Source: Microvirga lupini | GTDB lineage: Bacteria > Pseudomonadota > Alphaproteobacteria > Rhizobiales > Beijerinckiaceae | Assembly (NCBI RefSeq): GCF_014191055.1 | Contig: NZ_JACHWB010000001.1 | Span: forward strand, 186,001-250,000 | Reading direction: 5' to 3' | Length of the DNA stretch: 64,000 nucleotides | Part shown: positions 19,176 through 27,006 of the stretch, one piece after another | Layout of the letters: every line of letters starts with the position of its first letter | How positions within the stretch are numbered: position 1 is the stretch's first letter | Position numbers and translations under genes: made by a program | The notes under the pieces: generated by a model | Told to the model about the DNA's origin: nothing | The model's input: the letters and a program-made list of their open reading frames with translations, nothing else | The model's database searches: none

Positions 19176-19958
19176 TCACAACTCCTTCACCACACGGGCG
19201 AAGGCCAGAATGTCCACGGAGGCCGCCCCGCCGCGCAGGAGCGCCCGGGAGGCGGCATTGGCCGTGGAGCCGGTGGTCAGCACATCGTCGACGAGGAGCA
19301 CCCGCTTGCCCCGCAGCCGCGCCTTGGCCTCTGCCGGCACCCGGAAAGCGCCCTGCAGGTTCTCCTGCCGCTGCACCTTGGTGAGCCCCACCTGCCGGCG
19401 GGTGCGCTTGATGCGACCGAGCAGGAACGGATCGCAGGGCACGCCGCTCTCATCCGAGACAGCCTTCCCCAGCGCCATCGCCTGGTTGAAGCGTCGCCAC
19501 CAGAGCCGCCAGCGGTGCAGCGGCACGGGCACGATCACGTCCGCGTCCGCCAGCAGCTCCGCCCCGGCCCGCGTCATCATCCTGCCCAGCGCCCGGGCGA
19601 GCTCAAGCCGGTCGTTGTACTTCAGGCGATGAACGAGAAGGCTCGCGGTGCCGTCATATTCGGAAACGGCCCGGGCCCGCTGAAACACCGGCGGATCGGC
19701 GATGGCCGCCGGTGAGAGCAGCGGCTGGCCGAGATCGACGGAAAACGGCGTTCCGAGCCGCTCGCAATAGGGGCGTTCGATGAAGCGCACGCTCGACCAG
19801 CATGTGGCGCAGAGCGAGTGGGGCTCCCCCGTGGCGGCCTGGCAGACGATGCAGGTTGGCGGGTAGAGAAGGCCGAGCGCCGAGCGCCAGGCCTCCCGCG
19901 CTCCCTGGCGGAAGCTGGCGCGGGGTTGGATCGGCTCGGCGTCGAGAGGCTCACTCAT
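19176..19958 (-). CDS. comF: ComF-family phosphoribosyltransferase-like protein
   Basis: 260 residues. The N-terminal zinc ribbon uses CIVC and CATC (about 36-53). The C-terminal phosphoribosyltransferase fold carries the PRPP loop VLLVDDVLTTGST (about 218-230) and the family segment RFNQAMALGKAV. ComF supports DNA uptake in naturally transformable bacteria; in alphaproteobacteria the role is open. It leads the leftward run to grxC and faces a divergent methyltransferase. Confidence 0.93.
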   Translation of the reverse strand: MSEPLDAEPIQPRASFRQGAREAWRSALGLLYPPTCIVCQAATGEPHSLCATCWSSVRFIERPYCERLGTPFSVDLGQPLLSPAAIADPPVFQRARAVSEYDGTASLLVHRLKYNDRLELARALGRMMTRAGAELLADADVIVPVPLHRWRLWWRRFNQAMALGKAVSDESGVPCDPFLLGRIKRTRRQVGLTKVQRQENLQGAFRVPAEAKARLRGKRVLLVDDVLTTGSTANAASRALLRGGAASVDILAFARVVKEL

Positions 19959-20058
19959 GCGCGAAGCTTAGCCGATGAGCTATGTCCTGCCACCTCCCTG
20001 TCGGATGGGCCAAAAAGTTCTTGGTTCCTGAGCCGGCGCACGCCATATCCAGCGCCTC

Positions 20059-20937
20059 ATGAGCACGCCCCTCGTCTTCGACCGCCCCCTCGTCCGCCGC
20101 CGCCTGTCGCGCGCGCTGCACCAGGGCTATGCCGATTTCCTGCTGGTCCGCGCCGTCGAGGACCTGGAGGAGCGGCTCTCGGCCGTGCTGCGGGAGTTCC
20201 CGCTTGCCCTCGACATAGGCACCCCCACGCCAGCCGCGGCGGAGATCTTGCGCCGGAGCGGGCGCGTCGGGACGGTGATCCGGCTGTCGCCTGTGCCGGA
20301 GCCGGGGAGCATCCTGGGCGACGAGGAGCGGCTGCCATTTTCCGGCGAGCGCTTCGATCTCGCCGTGTCCCTTATGGCCCTGCATTCCGTCAACGATTTG
20401 CCGGGCTCGCTCATCCAGATCCGCCGCGCCCTCAAGCCGGACGGTCTCTTTATTGGAGCGCTGCTCGGCGGGAGCACGCTCGCCGAATTGCGACAGTCGC
20501 TGACGCAGGCCGAATCGGAGATGGAGGGCGGCGTGAGCCCCCGCGTCGCGCCCTTCGCGGATCTGCGCGACATTGGTGGCCTGCTTCAGCGTGCGGGCTT
20601 TGCCCTGCCGGTGACGGATTCCGATATCGTCCGGGTTCGCTATGCCAATGCCTTCGCGCTCATGCGCGACCTGCGCCAGATGGGGTTGGCCAATGCGCTG
20701 AACGACCGTCGCCGGACCCCGCTGCGGCGGGCCACCCTGATGCGGACGGCAGAGATCTATGCGGAGCGCTTCGGCGAGCCCGACGGGCGCATTCCGGCGA
20801 CCTTCGAGATCGTGTGGCTCTCGGGCTGGACGCCGCACGAAAGCCAGCAGAAGCCCCTGCGCCCCGGCTCCGCCAAGGTGCGGCTGGCCGATGCACTGGG
20901 CGTAAAAGAAGGCTCGTCCAAACCTGAGAAGGAGTAG
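20059..20937 (+). CDS. SAM-dependent methyltransferase, NDUFAF5/BioC-like
   Basis: 292 residues. Begins LVFDRPLVRRRLSRAL, the pattern of the NDUFAF5 branch. The usual glycine-rich SAM loop is relaxed to LALDIGTPTPAAAEIL (about 49-64), with LPFSGERFDLAVSLMALHSVNDLPG and a C-terminal FEIVWLSGWTPHESQQKPLRPGSA split by the family WxPHESQQKP motif. The mitochondrial relative hydroxylates a complex I subunit; the bacterial role is not settled. It is divergent from comF, as in many relatives. Confidence 0.87.
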   Translation: MSTPLVFDRPLVRRRLSRALHQGYADFLLVRAVEDLEERLSAVLREFPLALDIGTPTPAAAEILRRSGRVGTVIRLSPVPEPGSILGDEERLPFSGERFDLAVSLMALHSVNDLPGSLIQIRRALKPDGLFIGALLGGSTLAELRQSLTQAESEMEGGVSPRVAPFADLRDIGGLLQRAGFALPVTDSDIVRVRYANAFALMRDLRQMGLANALNDRRRTPLRRATLMRTAEIYAERFGEPDGRIPATFEIVWLSGWTPHESQQKPLRPGSAKVRLADALGVKEGSSKPEKE

Positions 20938-21018
20938 CCGGCCCGCTTGCGACTTGGGGCGCAACCAGGTTGCCCTATCTTCATTCTCCAGAGGACCTGA
21001 CTTGGAGAAGGAAGCGCC

Positions 21019-21384
21019 ATGAAGGAGCCCGGCCCGGATCATCCGATTACCATCACGCAGAACCCGCACCGCATCCGGGTCATGCTCGGCGGCTTCATCG
21101 TTGCGGAAACCACACAGGCACTCACCCTGCAGGAGGCGACCCTGCCGCCCGTGCAGTACATCCCCCGTGAGGATGTACGGATGGACCTGCTGGACTCCAC
21201 CGAGCACCGCACCCACTGCCCCTACAAGGGCAACGCCTCCTATTTCACCGTCAATGGAGGCGGGCTCGTGCGGGAGAATGCAGCCTGGAGCTATGAGGAG
21301 CCGTTCCCCTCGGTCGTCGCGATCAAGGAGCATCTTGCCTTCTATCCCGAGAAGGTGGACGCTATCGAAGAATTCATGGACTAG
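21019..21384 (+). CDS. DUF427 family protein
   Basis: 121 residues, a complete DUF427 domain. Family motifs are HRIRVMLGGFIVAETTQAL, YIPREDVRMDLL, HRTHCPYKGNASYFTV and AWSYEEPFPSVVAIKEHLAFYP (shortened here to key residues C70-P71 and W90). The fold is a compact beta barrel and the function is unknown. A GGAGAAGGAAG ribosome site precedes ATG 21019. A 77-base gap leads to the Fe-alcohol dehydrogenase, perhaps the same transcript. Confidence 0.92.
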   Translation: MKEPGPDHPITITQNPHRIRVMLGGFIVAETTQALTLQEATLPPVQYIPREDVRMDLLDSTEHRTHCPYKGNASYFTVNGGGLVRENAAWSYEEPFPSVVAIKEHLAFYPEKVDAIEEFMD

Positions 21385-21461
21385 AATTTCCCAATGGCCT
21401 CGCGGATCCGGGTTGCTGGTGGCTTACGCCCGAGGCAATGTTTGGCGGCAGAGGAAAGCCC

Positions 21462-22610
21462 ATGTCGCCGTTCACCTTCAACACCGCCCCATCCCTCGTC
21501 TTCGGTTCCGGCAGCATCGCGCGCCTTGGAGAAATCGTCGCCCGGCAACTCGGCCCCAGAGTGGCTCTGGTCACCGATGCCGGGCTCGTGAAGGTCGGAC
21601 TCATCGAACCGGCTCTTCACGCCCTCGAGGAGGCCGGCATTGCCGTCGACGTGTTCGATGCGGTCGTGGCCGATCCGCCGGAAGACGTGGTGCTGGCTGC
21701 CGTAGCGAAAGCCAAGGCTTTTGACGCCAGGGCCGTGATCGGCTTCGGCGGCGGCTCCTCCATCGACGTGGCGAAACTCGTGGCGCTGCTGGCCGCCAGC
21801 GGCGAGGCCCTGTCCGACATCTACGGCGTGGGAGTCGCAAAAGGACCGCGTCTGCCGCTGCTCGCCATCCCCACCACGGCAGGCACCGGATCGGAGGTAA
21901 CGCCGATCTCCATCGTGACCACCGGTGCGCACGAGAAGAAGGGCGTGGTGTCGCCGCTCATCATCCCCGACATCGCGTTGCTCGATCCGGATCTCACCCT
22001 CAACCTGCCGCCCCATGTGACGGCGGCCACTGGCATCGACGCGATGGTGCATGCCATCGAGGCCTTCACCTCGACGAGCGCCAACAACAATCCGGTCTCG
22101 CAGGCGCTCGCCAAGGAGGCGCTTCGCCTGCTCGGGCGCAATATCGAGCGCGCGGTGCATCAGGGGCAAGATGTCGAAGCGCGCTCGGCCATGCTGCTGG
22201 GCTCCATGCTGGCGGGTCAGGCCTTCGCCAATTCTCCGGTCGCCGCCGTCCATGCGCTGGCCTATCCCATTGGCGGGCATTTCGGCATCCCCCACGGGCT
22301 CTCCAACGCTCTCGTGCTGCCGCATGTGCTGCGCTTCAACGCGAGCGCCTGCGAGCGTTCCTATGCCGAGCTCGCCCCTTATACCTTCCCCGACCTCGAA
22401 GGCCATGCGACGGGATCGGCCTTCGTCGAGGCGCTGGCCTCTCTCTGCACGAAGGTCGGGCTTCAGCCGCGCCTACGCGATGTGGGCATTCCGCAGGAAG
22501 CCGTGCCGATGATGGCCGAAGATGCCATGAAGCAGACGCGGCTTCTCGTGAACAACCCGCGTCCGCTCACGCTGGACGATGCGCGCGCGATCTACGAAGC
22601 GGCGTGGTGA
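21462..22610 (+). CDS. iron-containing alcohol dehydrogenase
   Basis: 382 residues from ATG 21462, picked for the GAGGAAAG site and the family start FNTAPSLVFGSG. The NAD domain has GGGSSIDVAKLVALL (about 94-108) and PTTAGTGSEVTPISI. The metal-binding C-domain has DAMVHAIEAFTS and HGLSNALVLPHVLRFN with the iron ligands. It belongs to the group III dehydrogenases; the substrate (alcohol, hydroxyacid or maleylacetate-like) is not evident. The downstream thioesterase starts within 10 bases, hinting at joint action on short acyl compounds. Confidence 0.93.
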   Translation: MSPFTFNTAPSLVFGSGSIARLGEIVARQLGPRVALVTDAGLVKVGLIEPALHALEEAGIAVDVFDAVVADPPEDVVLAAVAKAKAFDARAVIGFGGGSSIDVAKLVALLAASGEALSDIYGVGVAKGPRLPLLAIPTTAGTGSEVTPISIVTTGAHEKKGVVSPLIIPDIALLDPDLTLNLPPHVTAATGIDAMVHAIEAFTSTSANNNPVSQALAKEALRLLGRNIERAVHQGQDVEARSAMLLGSMLAGQAFANSPVAAVHALAYPIGGHFGIPHGLSNALVLPHVLRFNASACERSYAELAPYTFPDLEGHATGSAFVEALASLCTKVGLQPRLRDVGIPQEAVPMMAEDAMKQTRLLVNNPRPLTLDDARAIYEAAW

Positions 22611-22618
22611 AGAGCACG

Positions 22619-23053
22619 ATGTCAGACCGCCCCTCGCGCCCCAGCCGCTCGGAATTCAAGCTGTTTCGCCCCATCGCCACCCGCTGGATGGACAACGATG
22701 CCTATGGGCACGTGAACAACGTGCATTACTACTCGTATTTCGACTCGGCGGTGAACGGCTGGCTCGTCGAGAAGGGGCTGCTCTCCATTGCCGAGAGTTC
22801 CGTCATCGGCCTCGTGGTCGAGTCGGGCTGCACCTATTTCGAGAGCGTCGCCTTTCCGGAGGCGCTGGAGGCCGGGATTGCTGTGGCGCATCTTGGGCGA
22901 TCATCCGTGCGCTATCGGATCGGGATCTTCAAGCATGCCGCTCAAGCGGCGGCCGCGCAGGGGCACTTCGTTCATGTCTATGTGGATCGTGAAACCCAGC
23001 GCCCGGTGGAAATCCCGCCCGAGACGCGTGCCATGCTCAGCGAATTGATCTGA
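22619..23053 (+). CDS. acyl-CoA thioesterase, 4HBT hotdog family
   Basis: 144 residues from ATG 22619; a GTG at 22604 overlapping the upstream stop is an alternative. The hotdog fold has the 4-hydroxybenzoyl-CoA thioesterase signature TRWMDNDAYGHVNNVHYYSY, in which the aspartate of DNDAYGHVNN is catalytic. It hydrolyses an acyl-CoA; the natural substrate is unknown. The gene overlaps the convergent exporter by 17 bases. Confidence 0.9.
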   Translation: MSDRPSRPSRSEFKLFRPIATRWMDNDAYGHVNNVHYYSYFDSAVNGWLVEKGLLSIAESSVIGLVVESGCTYFESVAFPEALEAGIAVAHLGRSSVRYRIGIFKHAAQAAAAQGHFVHVYVDRETQRPVEIPPETRAMLSELI

Positions 23054-23963
23054 TCCGTCCGCTCAACGACACAAGCGCGACGCCGGAGAGCACCACGGCG
23101 CCGCCGATCATCTCACGCAGACCGATGCTCTCGTTGAGGAAGAGGACGGCAAGGGTCGCCGTCCAGACCGGCTGGAGATATCCGACCATCGAGGCCCGTG
23201 TCGGGCCGGCGCGGCGGATGAGCCGCATGAAGAGTAGGATCGGCAGGGCGGTCGAGACGATGCCGAGCGCCAGGAGCGAAGCCGCGCTGTTCGGAACGGC
23301 AGCGAAGGCGGACGGGCCTGCAACGACGAGCGCCAGTGCAGTCGCCGGAAGGGCGGAACAGATCTGCTGACCGAGAGCGAGGCGGGCCGGGTCCGCATGC
23401 TTGATTGAGCGGACGTATATGTTCGCGGAGGCATAGCTGAGAGCGGTCGCCACCATGATCAGCACGCCCCAGGGGCTGATGCCGCTGTCCGGCAGGGCGG
23501 CGGGTCCGATGAGAATGCCCATACCGGCAAGGCCGACGACAACGCCCATGAAGCGCCGCGGGGTCAGCCGCTCGTCCGCGTAAAGCAGGTGCGAGAGAAC
23601 CGCGACGATGAGCGGCCCTGAGGCCTGAATCATGGCCGCCGGAGCAGTCCCGATCTGGGTCAGCGCATGGGCCGTCAGGACGTTCGGGATCCAGCCGTTG
23701 AGTGCGCCGAGGATCACCCAATGGTGCCATTGGCCATGGTCGGGGCGGAAGCTCTTGGCCTGCACGGCGAACCACAAGGCCAGGGCGGACGCCCCGATGA
23801 GGCCGCGGATGGAGGCCAGCACGAAGGGGTTTATGCTTCCGCTCAGCTTGATGAACAGGAAGGATGTGGACCACAGCATCGAGCAGACGAGAAGGTTCGT
23901 CGCCATGAAAACCGGGGTCGGGGCTGTGGGAAGCGCGGCGGCTTCCCCCTGTGCGGCGGACAT
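23037..23963 (-). CDS. DMT-superfamily (EamA) inner-membrane exporter
   Basis: 308 residues from ATG 23963; a longer frame upstream lies in the MutT-like gene and is rejected. About ten hydrophobic segments in two EamA repeats (about 20-150 and 165-300), with the usual P-rich motif AAMIQASGPLIVAVLSHLL and the second-repeat GYLQPVWTATLAVLFLNE. It probably exports an amino acid or other metabolite. It starts eight bases after the MutT-like gene, so the two are likely co-transcribed. Confidence 0.9.
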   Translation of the reverse strand: MSAAQGEAAALPTAPTPVFMATNLLVCSMLWSTSFLFIKLSGSINPFVLASIRGLIGASALALWFAVQAKSFRPDHGQWHHWVILGALNGWIPNVLTAHALTQIGTAPAAMIQASGPLIVAVLSHLLYADERLTPRRFMGVVVGLAGMGILIGPAALPDSGISPWGVLIMVATALSYASANIYVRSIKHADPARLALGQQICSALPATALALVVAGPSAFAAVPNSAASLLALGIVSTALPILLFMRLIRRAGPTRASMVGYLQPVWTATLAVLFLNESIGLREMIGGAVVLSGVALVSLSGRIRSIR

Positions 23964-23971
23964 GCGCGACC

Positions 23972-24382
23972 TCAGACCAGGAGATCGACGAGGAAGGGAA
24001 TCAGCGGCTCGTCGGCCGGCGGCATCGGATAGGAGCGCAACTCCTGCGGCCTGACCCATTTCAGTGCCTGCCCTTCGAGCGGCTGCACGAAGCCGTCCCA
24101 GCGGCGGCAGATGTAGAGCGGCATGAGCAGGTGGAAGGTCTCGTATGGGTAGCTCGCGAAGGTCAGCGGCGCGAGGCAGGGTTCCTTCACGGTGATCCCG
24201 AGTTCCTCGCGCAATTCCCGGATCAGGGTCTCCTCCGGCCTTTCGCCCGGTTCCACCTTGCCGCCGGGAAACTCCCAAAGACCAGCGAGCTGCTTTCCTT
24301 CCGGCCGCTGCGCGAGAAGGATGCGGTTGTCCGTGTCGATCAGGGCGACGGCGACGACGAGGGTGAGCTTGAGAGGGGGCAC
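23972..24382 (-). CDS. mutT: (deoxy)nucleoside triphosphate pyrophosphohydrolase, MutT/Nudix
   Basis: 136 residues from GTG 24382, which has GGAAG five bases ahead; an upstream in-frame ATG at 24502 would add a non-conserved extension. The Nudix box is complete (GGKVEPGERPEET then RELREELGI). The N-terminus VVAVALIDTDNRILLAQRPEGKQL matches MutT proteins that clear 8-oxo-dGTP. The context gives no more specific substrate. Confidence 0.9.
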   Translation of the reverse strand: MPPLKLTLVVAVALIDTDNRILLAQRPEGKQLAGLWEFPGGKVEPGERPEETLIRELREELGITVKEPCLAPLTFASYPYETFHLLMPLYICRRWDGFVQPLEGQALKWVRPQELRSYPMPPADEPLIPFLVDLLV

Positions 24383-24521
24383 GGGGCTTCCGGTAACGTT
24401 AAGGAAGAAATAGGCTGAACAAGTGCTTTGACGGTCTGGCGAGAAAGTTTCCCTTAGGTAACAAGCCACTGCCAGGAATTTATCCAGGCAGAGTATAATC
24501 ATAAAACCTTAAGGGGCTTCT

Positions 24522-24893
24522 ATGCGTCATGTATCTCTAACGGCTGTCGGTCTGCTCGTTCTCCTGACGGCGAGCGCTCACGCGCAGACGAAGGATTGCG
24601 AAGTTCCTCGCTTCCAGACTGCCGATAACCAGATTGCTGAAGGCAGGATGATGGTCAGAGCAGGCAAGCAATGCACTGTTCGGATGGGGGTTTCAACCGG
24701 CGGCTTCACGGATGCGAAGATCCTGAAGCAGCCCAAGCGCGGCGCGGTTGTGATCAACGGCTATAACGTCGTCTACAGCCCGAAGAAAGGCTACACCGGT
24801 GCCGACGAGTTCACCTACAGCCGCGACAGCATGGACCGCTATGGCAACAAGGCCGTCCGGACGGTCAACATCAAGGTCGAAGTCCTGCCCTGA
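24522..24893 (+). CDS. secreted Ig-like domain protein, paralogue 1
   Basis: 123 residues. A signal peptide (about 1-21, cut after AHA) leads to one all-beta domain resembling bacterial Ig-like/cadherin-type modules (QPKRGAVVINGYNVVYSPKKGYTGADEFTY). Two cysteines (about 26 and 51) could form a disulfide. The protein at 25141-25518 has the same layout and the shared frame KP..G...YxxKxGYxGxDEFxY, so they are tandem paralogues. Periplasmic or extracellular; function unknown. Confidence 0.85.
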   Translation: MRHVSLTAVGLLVLLTASAHAQTKDCEVPRFQTADNQIAEGRMMVRAGKQCTVRMGVSTGGFTDAKILKQPKRGAVVINGYNVVYSPKKGYTGADEFTYSRDSMDRYGNKAVRTVNIKVEVLP

Positions 24894-25140
24894 TCCGATC
24901 ATCGAGTGAAAGTGGGCGTCGGCCTCACCCGGCATACCTCTACCGGCATCTTTGCCGCTGGTTCTCTTCAAGCGGATGCAGGGGGCTCTGGGCCGGATTT
25001 TGCGCTTGGTCAGACCACTTCACATGCGCCGAGGCACAGGCGATGCACGCTGCTCGGCAGATCTTCCTCGTCGGATTTGATTCCTCAAACCGATAAATTA
25101 TGCGATATAATTTTATTTCATAAACTGAAGGAAGAATCCG

Positions 25141-25518
25141 ATGAAGAGATTGATCTGTACGCTAGCAATATCTGCGCTCGGCGGCTTGGCTTCGGCATCC
25201 GCCGCGCATGCCCAGAACTGCTCAGCGCCACCCGTCTATTTTACTGGAGAGATGGCTGAGATCGAAGGGCCGATGACGGTCAAAGCCGGATCAGGCTGCC
25301 TTTTCGGCATCGACGGCATTCCAGGTGCGCTCACTGAGACTGTGATCACGCAGAAGCCTAAATTCGGCAGGGCAGGAGTCGAAAACTTCAAGCCCTATTA
25401 CCTCGCTAAGCCTGGTTACCAGGGAACGGACGAATTTGCCTATACTTTCATCGGGCAGGGACGATACGGCGGCCCTATGCGGTTGACCGTGAAGCGAAAG
25501 ATCACAGTCGTTCCATAA
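25141..25518 (+). CDS. secreted Ig-like domain protein, paralogue 2
   Basis: 125 residues with a signal peptide (about 1-24, cleavage after AHA). It has the same single beta domain and paired cysteines as the protein 250 bases upstream, ending in KRKITVVP where the first ends in NIKVEVLP. The upstream 100 bases are AT-rich (taaattatgcgatataattttattt), unlike the genome average, and probably hold the promoter. It converges with the lipoprotein gene, six bases apart. Confidence 0.85.
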   Translation: MKRLICTLAISALGGLASASAAHAQNCSAPPVYFTGEMAEIEGPMTVKAGSGCLFGIDGIPGALTETVITQKPKFGRAGVENFKPYYLAKPGYQGTDEFAYTFIGQGRYGGPMRLTVKRKITVVP

Positions 25519-25524
25519 CGGACC

Positions 25525-25917
25525 TTAAGGCAGCGTCACCGATCCGCCCGTTCCAGTGCCACCCGTAGCCGACCCTCCGGCGGATTGAGCGGACGACGTG
25601 CCTTGCACGTTCACCTTCGTGCGGGTGCCGTGGGCTCCGATGCCCAGCGCAATGCCTGCGCCAGCCTGATCGACAAAGGCCGTTACGGGAGCCTGCGCGA
25701 AGCCCGCTGCAACCGGCTCATAGCGGCCGGGGCGGCTCTCGAACAAGACGACATTGGTCGGCGGGGTCACGCCGTCGCCGGGATTGGACACCATCGCGAC
25801 GCGCTGGTTGGTGGACAGAACGCTCTCGCGAACGGTCATCGTATTGCAGGCGACAGCCAGAAGGCTCAGTGCGCAGACAAGCGCAATGCGGGATTTCGGA
25901 AGGGCTTCTGCCGGCAT
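25525..25917 (-). CDS. putative lipoprotein with glycine-rich C-terminus
   Basis: 130 residues from ATG 25917 (GGGAG site upstream; an in-frame GTG at 25935 is possible). A hydrophobic leader ends in LLAVAC, a lipobox-like site with C24. The middle (VSNPGDGVTPPTNVVLFESRPGRYEPVA) is unassigned. The tail AQSAGGSATGGTGTGGSV uses the same GGSATGG wording as the repeat protein at 26274-26933. Probably membrane-anchored in the periplasm. Family not recognised. Confidence 0.7.
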   Translation of the reverse strand: MPAEALPKSRIALVCALSLLAVACNTMTVRESVLSTNQRVAMVSNPGDGVTPPTNVVLFESRPGRYEPVAAGFAQAPVTAFVDQAGAGIALGIGAHGTRTKVNVQGTSSAQSAGGSATGGTGTGGSVTLP

Positions 25918-26273
25918 CGCAAGGCTCCCGGACACGGTCGCGCTTGAATCTAGCCGGGGCTTGGCAGGGCAGCCAGAAACTAAGGCGGATAGCCTCTCAC
26001 CCTTCGTTGTTACCCATTCCGATCCGAGCGACCTCTTGAAAATGCCTGCTTGAAACCAGCGCAGCTGCGGAATTACTTACCTTGGCAATAATAATTATTA
26101 ATTTTTGGTTGTTAATTTGGAGGGTATGACATAGTTTTTGCGGCTGACGGAAAGTAATCGCCGTCTAATACTTCCCTAAAGTGCGGGAAATGTTCAAAAA
26201 CAGGGGTAATATTCACATCCGAAAGCTACAGGCCGTCGGAATTCCTACGGTCTTTGCCTGAAGGAGAGAAGCT
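25918..26273. other. 356-bp intergenic stretch with AT-rich core
   Basis: No gene seen. Bases 26080-26135 are strongly AT-rich (taataattattaatttttgg), rare in this GC-rich window, and probably promoter or upstream-activating DNA for one or both divergent genes. A 22-base palindrome at 26231 lies in the leader of the repeat-protein gene. Confidence 0.5.
26231..26252 (+). promoter_or_regulatory. 22-bp near-perfect palindrome in the leader of the glycine-rich gene
   Basis: Centred on ggaattcc, with outer arms ggccgt/acggtc and one mismatched pair on each side. It ends eight bases before the GAAGGAGAG ribosome site. It could be a repressor operator or an mRNA hairpin; no known binding protein can be named. 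Confidence 0.5.
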
Positions 26274-26933
26274 ATGAACTTTCCGAAGCTCGCACGATAT
26301 GTGTTGATTACCGCTTTCCTCGCCGGCACATCGACCGCCGCCTTGGCACAGGCGGGCGGCTCCGCCAGAGGCGGTGACGCCACCAGCGGCAATGCCACGG
26401 GCGGCAGCGCCGCGGTCGGTGGCGCAGGTGGAACGGCAACTGGCGGAAGCGGGACCAGTGGCGATGCCACGGGCGGCACCGCATCCACAGGAGGCTCGGG
26501 CGGCTCCGCGACCGGTGGGAATGCGACCAGCGGCAGCGCCACGGGCGGCAATGCCTCCGTCGGAGGAGGGGGAGGAACGGGCGGCGGCTCGGCCACGGGT
26601 GGAAACGCGACCAGCGGCAATGCCACGGGCGGTTCCGGCACGGTCGGCGGCACCGGGGGCGGTACTGCGACGGGGGGCGCTGCCACGAGCGGCAACGCCA
26701 CGGGCGGCACCGCTTCCGTAGGTGGCACCGCTGGCGGTGAGGCCATTGGCGGATCTGCTCTGAGTGGAGGCGCCTTCGGCGGCAATGCCGATGTGACCGG
26801 CAGTGCCGGCGGTACCGCTACAGGCGGCCCCGGCCTCAGCGGGGCTGCGCTGGGCGGCGGCGCTACGGTCGGCGGTGGCACGACGAGCGGCACGGAGGCC
26901 CCGATCATCAGCACGGATCGCAATTCCGACTGA
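26274..26933 (+). CDS. exported glycine-rich tandem-repeat protein
   Basis: 219 residues. A signal peptide of about 25 residues (cut after ALA) is followed by seven tandem units of about 25 residues built from the phrases ATGG, ATSG, ATGG and VGG-GG; the last two units are degenerate. A short polar end (APIISTDRNSD) follows. Composition is almost entirely G, A, T and S; no aromatic residues or cysteines occur in the repeats. Such a chain may form a glycine-rich solenoid or fibre at the cell surface. A strong GAAGGAGAG ribosome site suggests high expression. No family recognised. Confidence 0.85.
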   Translation: MNFPKLARYVLITAFLAGTSTAALAQAGGSARGGDATSGNATGGSAAVGGAGGTATGGSGTSGDATGGTASTGGSGGSATGGNATSGSATGGNASVGGGGGTGGGSATGGNATSGNATGGSGTVGGTGGGTATGGAATSGNATGGTASVGGTAGGEAIGGSALSGGAFGGNADVTGSAGGTATGGPGLSGAALGGGATVGGGTTSGTEAPIISTDRNSD

Positions 26934-26943
26934 TCCGCAAGAT

Positions 26944-26986
26944 AAGGCGGCCCGGTTGGCCTCTATGCTTCCACCCGGGCCGCCTT
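26944..26986. terminator. convergent-gene hairpin terminator
   Basis: Twelve-base perfect stem (aaggcggcccgg/ccgggccgcctt) with a 19-base loop, between the convergent repeat-protein gene and argJ. U-tracts are short, so terminator strength is uncertain. Confidence 0.65.
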
Positions 26987-27006
26987 CATCCCGTTCTCGC
27001 TTTCCG

